From Bacteroidales bacterium (lineage in GTDB: Bacteria > Bacteroidota > Bacteroidia > Bacteroidales > WCHB1-69): a DNA stretch of 43,952 nucleotides. The stretch covers positions 1 through 43,952 of the forward strand of contig JAKSME010000005.1 in assembly GCA_024400785.1 (NCBI GenBank), written 5' to 3'. Shown here piece by piece: positions 42,143 to 43,952 of the stretch; positions within the stretch are counted from its first letter, which is position 1, and every line of letters begins with the position of its first letter. Under the pieces are notes generated by a model, which saw only the letters and a list, made by a program, of their open reading frames with translations, did not search any database and was not told the origin of the DNA. The translations under genes were made by a program, and so were the position numbers.

Positions 42143-43276
42143 ATGGATATGAAAAAGATGCTTTTTGTGATGCTCCTTGCAGTGAGCACATTGTGCCTGT
42201 TGACGGTTTCTTGCAAAAAACCGCAGCCCACACCCGCCAATGAATATGACCGTTACATTACCGAAGATGGTATTTATTTGTCGATTTTTGCTTTCAACAA
42301 TGGCATTGTTGCCAAAATGGACTATACCAAGGTGACGCCCGGCACCTGCAACACCATCAAGGGATGGATACGCAGTTTGAACAGCTCCGACGATGCTACC
42401 GCATTGCTTTATACCGTCGACAGCTCGTTGAACGCTCTCAAACGCGTCAAATTCCCCGACAATCTTTACAGCATCAATCTCGTAAGTTTTACCGATGGTA
42501 TCGATAACTCATCTGTTTGGTTCGCTAACAGCCAGTGGAACAGCAACTACGCTGATCGTAGTGCGTACCAGGTAGCGCTTCGCGACAGGGTCCGCAACCA
42601 ACTTTTCCACGGTCATCGCCTTTCCGCTTACGGCATCGGTGTCCAAAGCGCCTCCATCGATCCGAATGTGTTCCGCGGTACCATCGAGGACCTCTCCAGT
42701 ACCGACGAGAATGCCATCGTTCTTTCTGAGTATTCCACCATCAGCAACGAGTTCGGACAAATCGCCAGCAACATTACCACCTACAACACCATGACTGATG
42801 TCACCTTCCAATTTTCCTGCGGTGGCACCGACCATATTGTATTTGTTTTCGACGGCGCCGCCACGCCCGAACAGTCGAATTGCAAAATCGAAGCCACCCT
42901 CAATTCCAACAACACGCTTTCCAATATCGTGTATACCGGCCTCGTTTCCAATTCTGGCAGCACTATCACCGGCCGACAGGTGAACGGATCCATTTTCTCC
43001 TTCACTTTCAAAAACTTGCGTGATACCAACAATGACGCGGTGGACACCGACCATGTGAAACTTTTCAAAACCTCTCTCGGAATCGGCGGCGCTTACGCAC
43101 AGGATGTCGAGTTCAACCCGATGTCACAAACCCATACCGAAGTGGTAAAGAAAACCGCAGCCATCATCTTGGTACTCGACGTCAGCAGCTCTTTGGGTTC
43201 CAACTTCGGAAGCGTCCAAAATGCGGCTTGCAACTTCGTTGACATTCTCGCCAATCAAAACCAAAGAAAGAAGTAA
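42143..43276 (+). CDS. Lipoprotein with apparently circularly permuted von Willebrand A domain
   Basis: 377 residues. The lipoprotein signal ends LLTVSC (Cys24); ATG 42149 is an alternative start. Residues 43-205 read as a vWA domain that begins at strand 2: YLSIFAFNN, an acidic-Thr motif DDATALLY (Thr86), INLVSFTDGID (Asp118), then LSAYGIGVQ and an ending helix. A beta-rich, Ser/Thr-rich domain fills 215-335. The missing first strand and helix with the metal-site motif appear at the C-terminus: AAIILVLDVSSSLGSNFGSVQNAACNFVDIL, DxSxS at D346, S348, S350. All three metal-site motifs are present, in permuted order. It is probably a periplasmic or surface ligand-binding protein in an operon with the esterase. 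An alternative is two partial vWA domains. Confidence 0.8.
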   Translation: MDMKKMLFVMLLAVSTLCLLTVSCKKPQPTPANEYDRYITEDGIYLSIFAFNNGIVAKMDYTKVTPGTCNTIKGWIRSLNSSDDATALLYTVDSSLNALKRVKFPDNLYSINLVSFTDGIDNSSVWFANSQWNSNYADRSAYQVALRDRVRNQLFHGHRLSAYGIGVQSASIDPNVFRGTIEDLSSTDENAIVLSEYSTISNEFGQIASNITTYNTMTDVTFQFSCGGTDHIVFVFDGAATPEQSNCKIEATLNSNNTLSNIVYTGLVSNSGSTITGRQVNGSIFSFTFKNLRDTNNDAVDTDHVKLFKTSLGIGGAYAQDVEFNPMSQTHTEVVKKTAAIILVLDVSSSLGSNFGSVQNAACNFVDILANQNQRKK

Positions 43277-43320
43277 AGCAAAAAACTCCCAGCGGGAGGA
43301 CAAAAATTCCAACTTTTTTG

Positions 43321-43328
43321 TATTTTTG
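43321..43328 (+). promoter_or_regulatory. kamA promoter -7 element
   Basis: TATTTTTG followed by CCG, 46 nt upstream of the kamA ATG. Confidence 0.65.
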
Positions 43329-43374
43329 CCGCCGCTTAGCGTGATTTATAAAATTTATATAAAATATTGATATA

Positions 43375-43952
43375 ATGGCAAGTAGAAGAAAAGAACTTTT
43401 TCCAAACGTAACCGATGAACAATGGAACGATTGGAAATGGCAAGTACAGAACAGAATTGAAAACCTGGAACAACTGAAAAAGTATGTTGATTTGACCGAC
43501 GAAGAGGCAGAGGGCGTCAGCAAAACCCTTCAGACCCTCCGTATGGCCATCACCCCTTACTACCTCAGTTTGATTGACCCGAACGATCCTTATTGTCCCA
43601 TCCGCCGTCAGGCCATCCCGACAGCCGCTGAAGTACACCAGTCGGCAGCCGACCTGCTCGACCCGCTTCACGAAGATGAAGACTCTCCCGTTCCCGGTTT
43701 GACCCACCGTTATCCGGACCGCGTGCTGTTGCTCATCACCGACCAATGTTCCATGTACTGTCGTCACTGCACCCGTCGTCGTTTCGCCGGTCAGAACGAC
43801 TGCCAGATGCCAGCAGAACGCATTCAGAAAGCAATCGACTACATCGCACGCACCCCGCAAGTTCGCGACGTCCTCCTCTCCGGTGGCGATGCCCTCATGG
43901 TCAACGACGATGTCCTTGAATCTATCATTCAGCGGTTGCGCGCCATTCCGCA
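43375..43952 (+). CDS. kamA: Lysine 2,3-aminomutase, C-terminus cut by window edge
   Basis: 192 codons from ATG 43375 (MASRRKELFPNVTDEQWNDWKWQ) to the window edge. The radical-SAM motif is C-SMY-C-RH-C within TDQCSMYCRHCTRRRFAG, followed by SGGDALMVND, the SAM-binding GGD. PLHEDEDSPVPGLTHRYPDRVL is typical of KamA. The enzyme moves the alpha-amino group of L-lysine to the beta carbon using [4Fe-4S], SAM and PLP, the first step of anaerobic lysine fermentation. Genes for later steps (kamDE, kdd, kce) would be expected downstream, outside the window. Confidence 0.95.
   Translation, partial: MASRRKELFPNVTDEQWNDWKWQVQNRIENLEQLKKYVDLTDEEAEGVSKTLQTLRMAITPYYLSLIDPNDPYCPIRRQAIPTAAEVHQSAADLLDPLHEDEDSPVPGLTHRYPDRVLLLITDQCSMYCRHCTRRRFAGQNDCQMPAERIQKAIDYIARTPQVRDVLLSGGDALMVNDDVLESIIQRLRAIP

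Noticed and set aside
43286-43298. Hairpin CTCCC-agc-GGGAG as terminator of the vWA lipoprotein gene
   Set aside because: The stem is only 5 bp and no T-run follows on the plus strand.
1-43952. Insertion sequences or prophage
   Set aside because: No transposase, integrase, capsid or tail-like protein was seen in any translated frame.

Overview
The window looks like chromosomal DNA of a fermentative, anaerobic member of the Bacteroidota, most likely Bacteroidales. Three kinds of evidence support this. First, almost every gene start is preceded by the Bacteroidota -7 promoter element TAnnTTTG. Second, three secreted proteins end in type IX secretion (T9SS) sorting domains, two type A and one type B. 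Third, the metabolic genes (HydF, phosphate acetyltransferase, ATP-dependent PEP carboxykinase, lysine 2,3-aminomutase) fit fermentation. No phage, insertion sequence or CRISPR array was seen.

Layout. 1-6152 is minus strand: a YitT-type membrane protein (cut by the left edge) behind a tiny Cys-rich lipoprotein, then dnaA, prfB with an intact programmed +1 frameshift, a small T9SS cargo and obg. 6514-8244 is a plus-strand AAA+ ATPase. 8532-14129 is a 13-gene ribosomal protein operon, rplV to rpsE, with its own promoter and terminator. It lacks the usual leading (rpsJ to rpsS) and trailing (rpmD-rplO-secY) genes, so the S10/spc supercluster is split here. Next come a GT39-type glycosyltransferase, a 1293-residue T9SS adhesin-like protein, a 265-residue protein made almost entirely of six exact 41-residue helical repeats, pta, pdxJ, two related DUF4878-like lipoproteins, an OmpA-type lipoprotein with a 20-bp perfect palindrome at its promoter, mutY, and an 1108-residue CUB/PKD protein with a type B T9SS tail.

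30025-34611 is a four-gene minus-strand operon: YD-repeat-like protein, membrane-anchored protein, LTA-synthase-like enzyme and hydF. pckA and a tRNA-Ser(UGA) follow. 36789-40092 is an accessory module: one MmeI-like (type IIL) restriction-modification gene between two identical 27-bp direct repeats, next to the tRNA. The right end carries a secreted esterase whose signal peptide is in a different frame from its body, a lipoprotein whose von Willebrand A domain appears circularly permuted, and the start of kamA.

The strongest candidates for undescribed biology are the circularly permuted vWA lipoprotein, the 41-residue repeat protein, and the direct-repeat-bounded restriction-modification module. 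All functional calls come from motif reading by eye; no database search was run.
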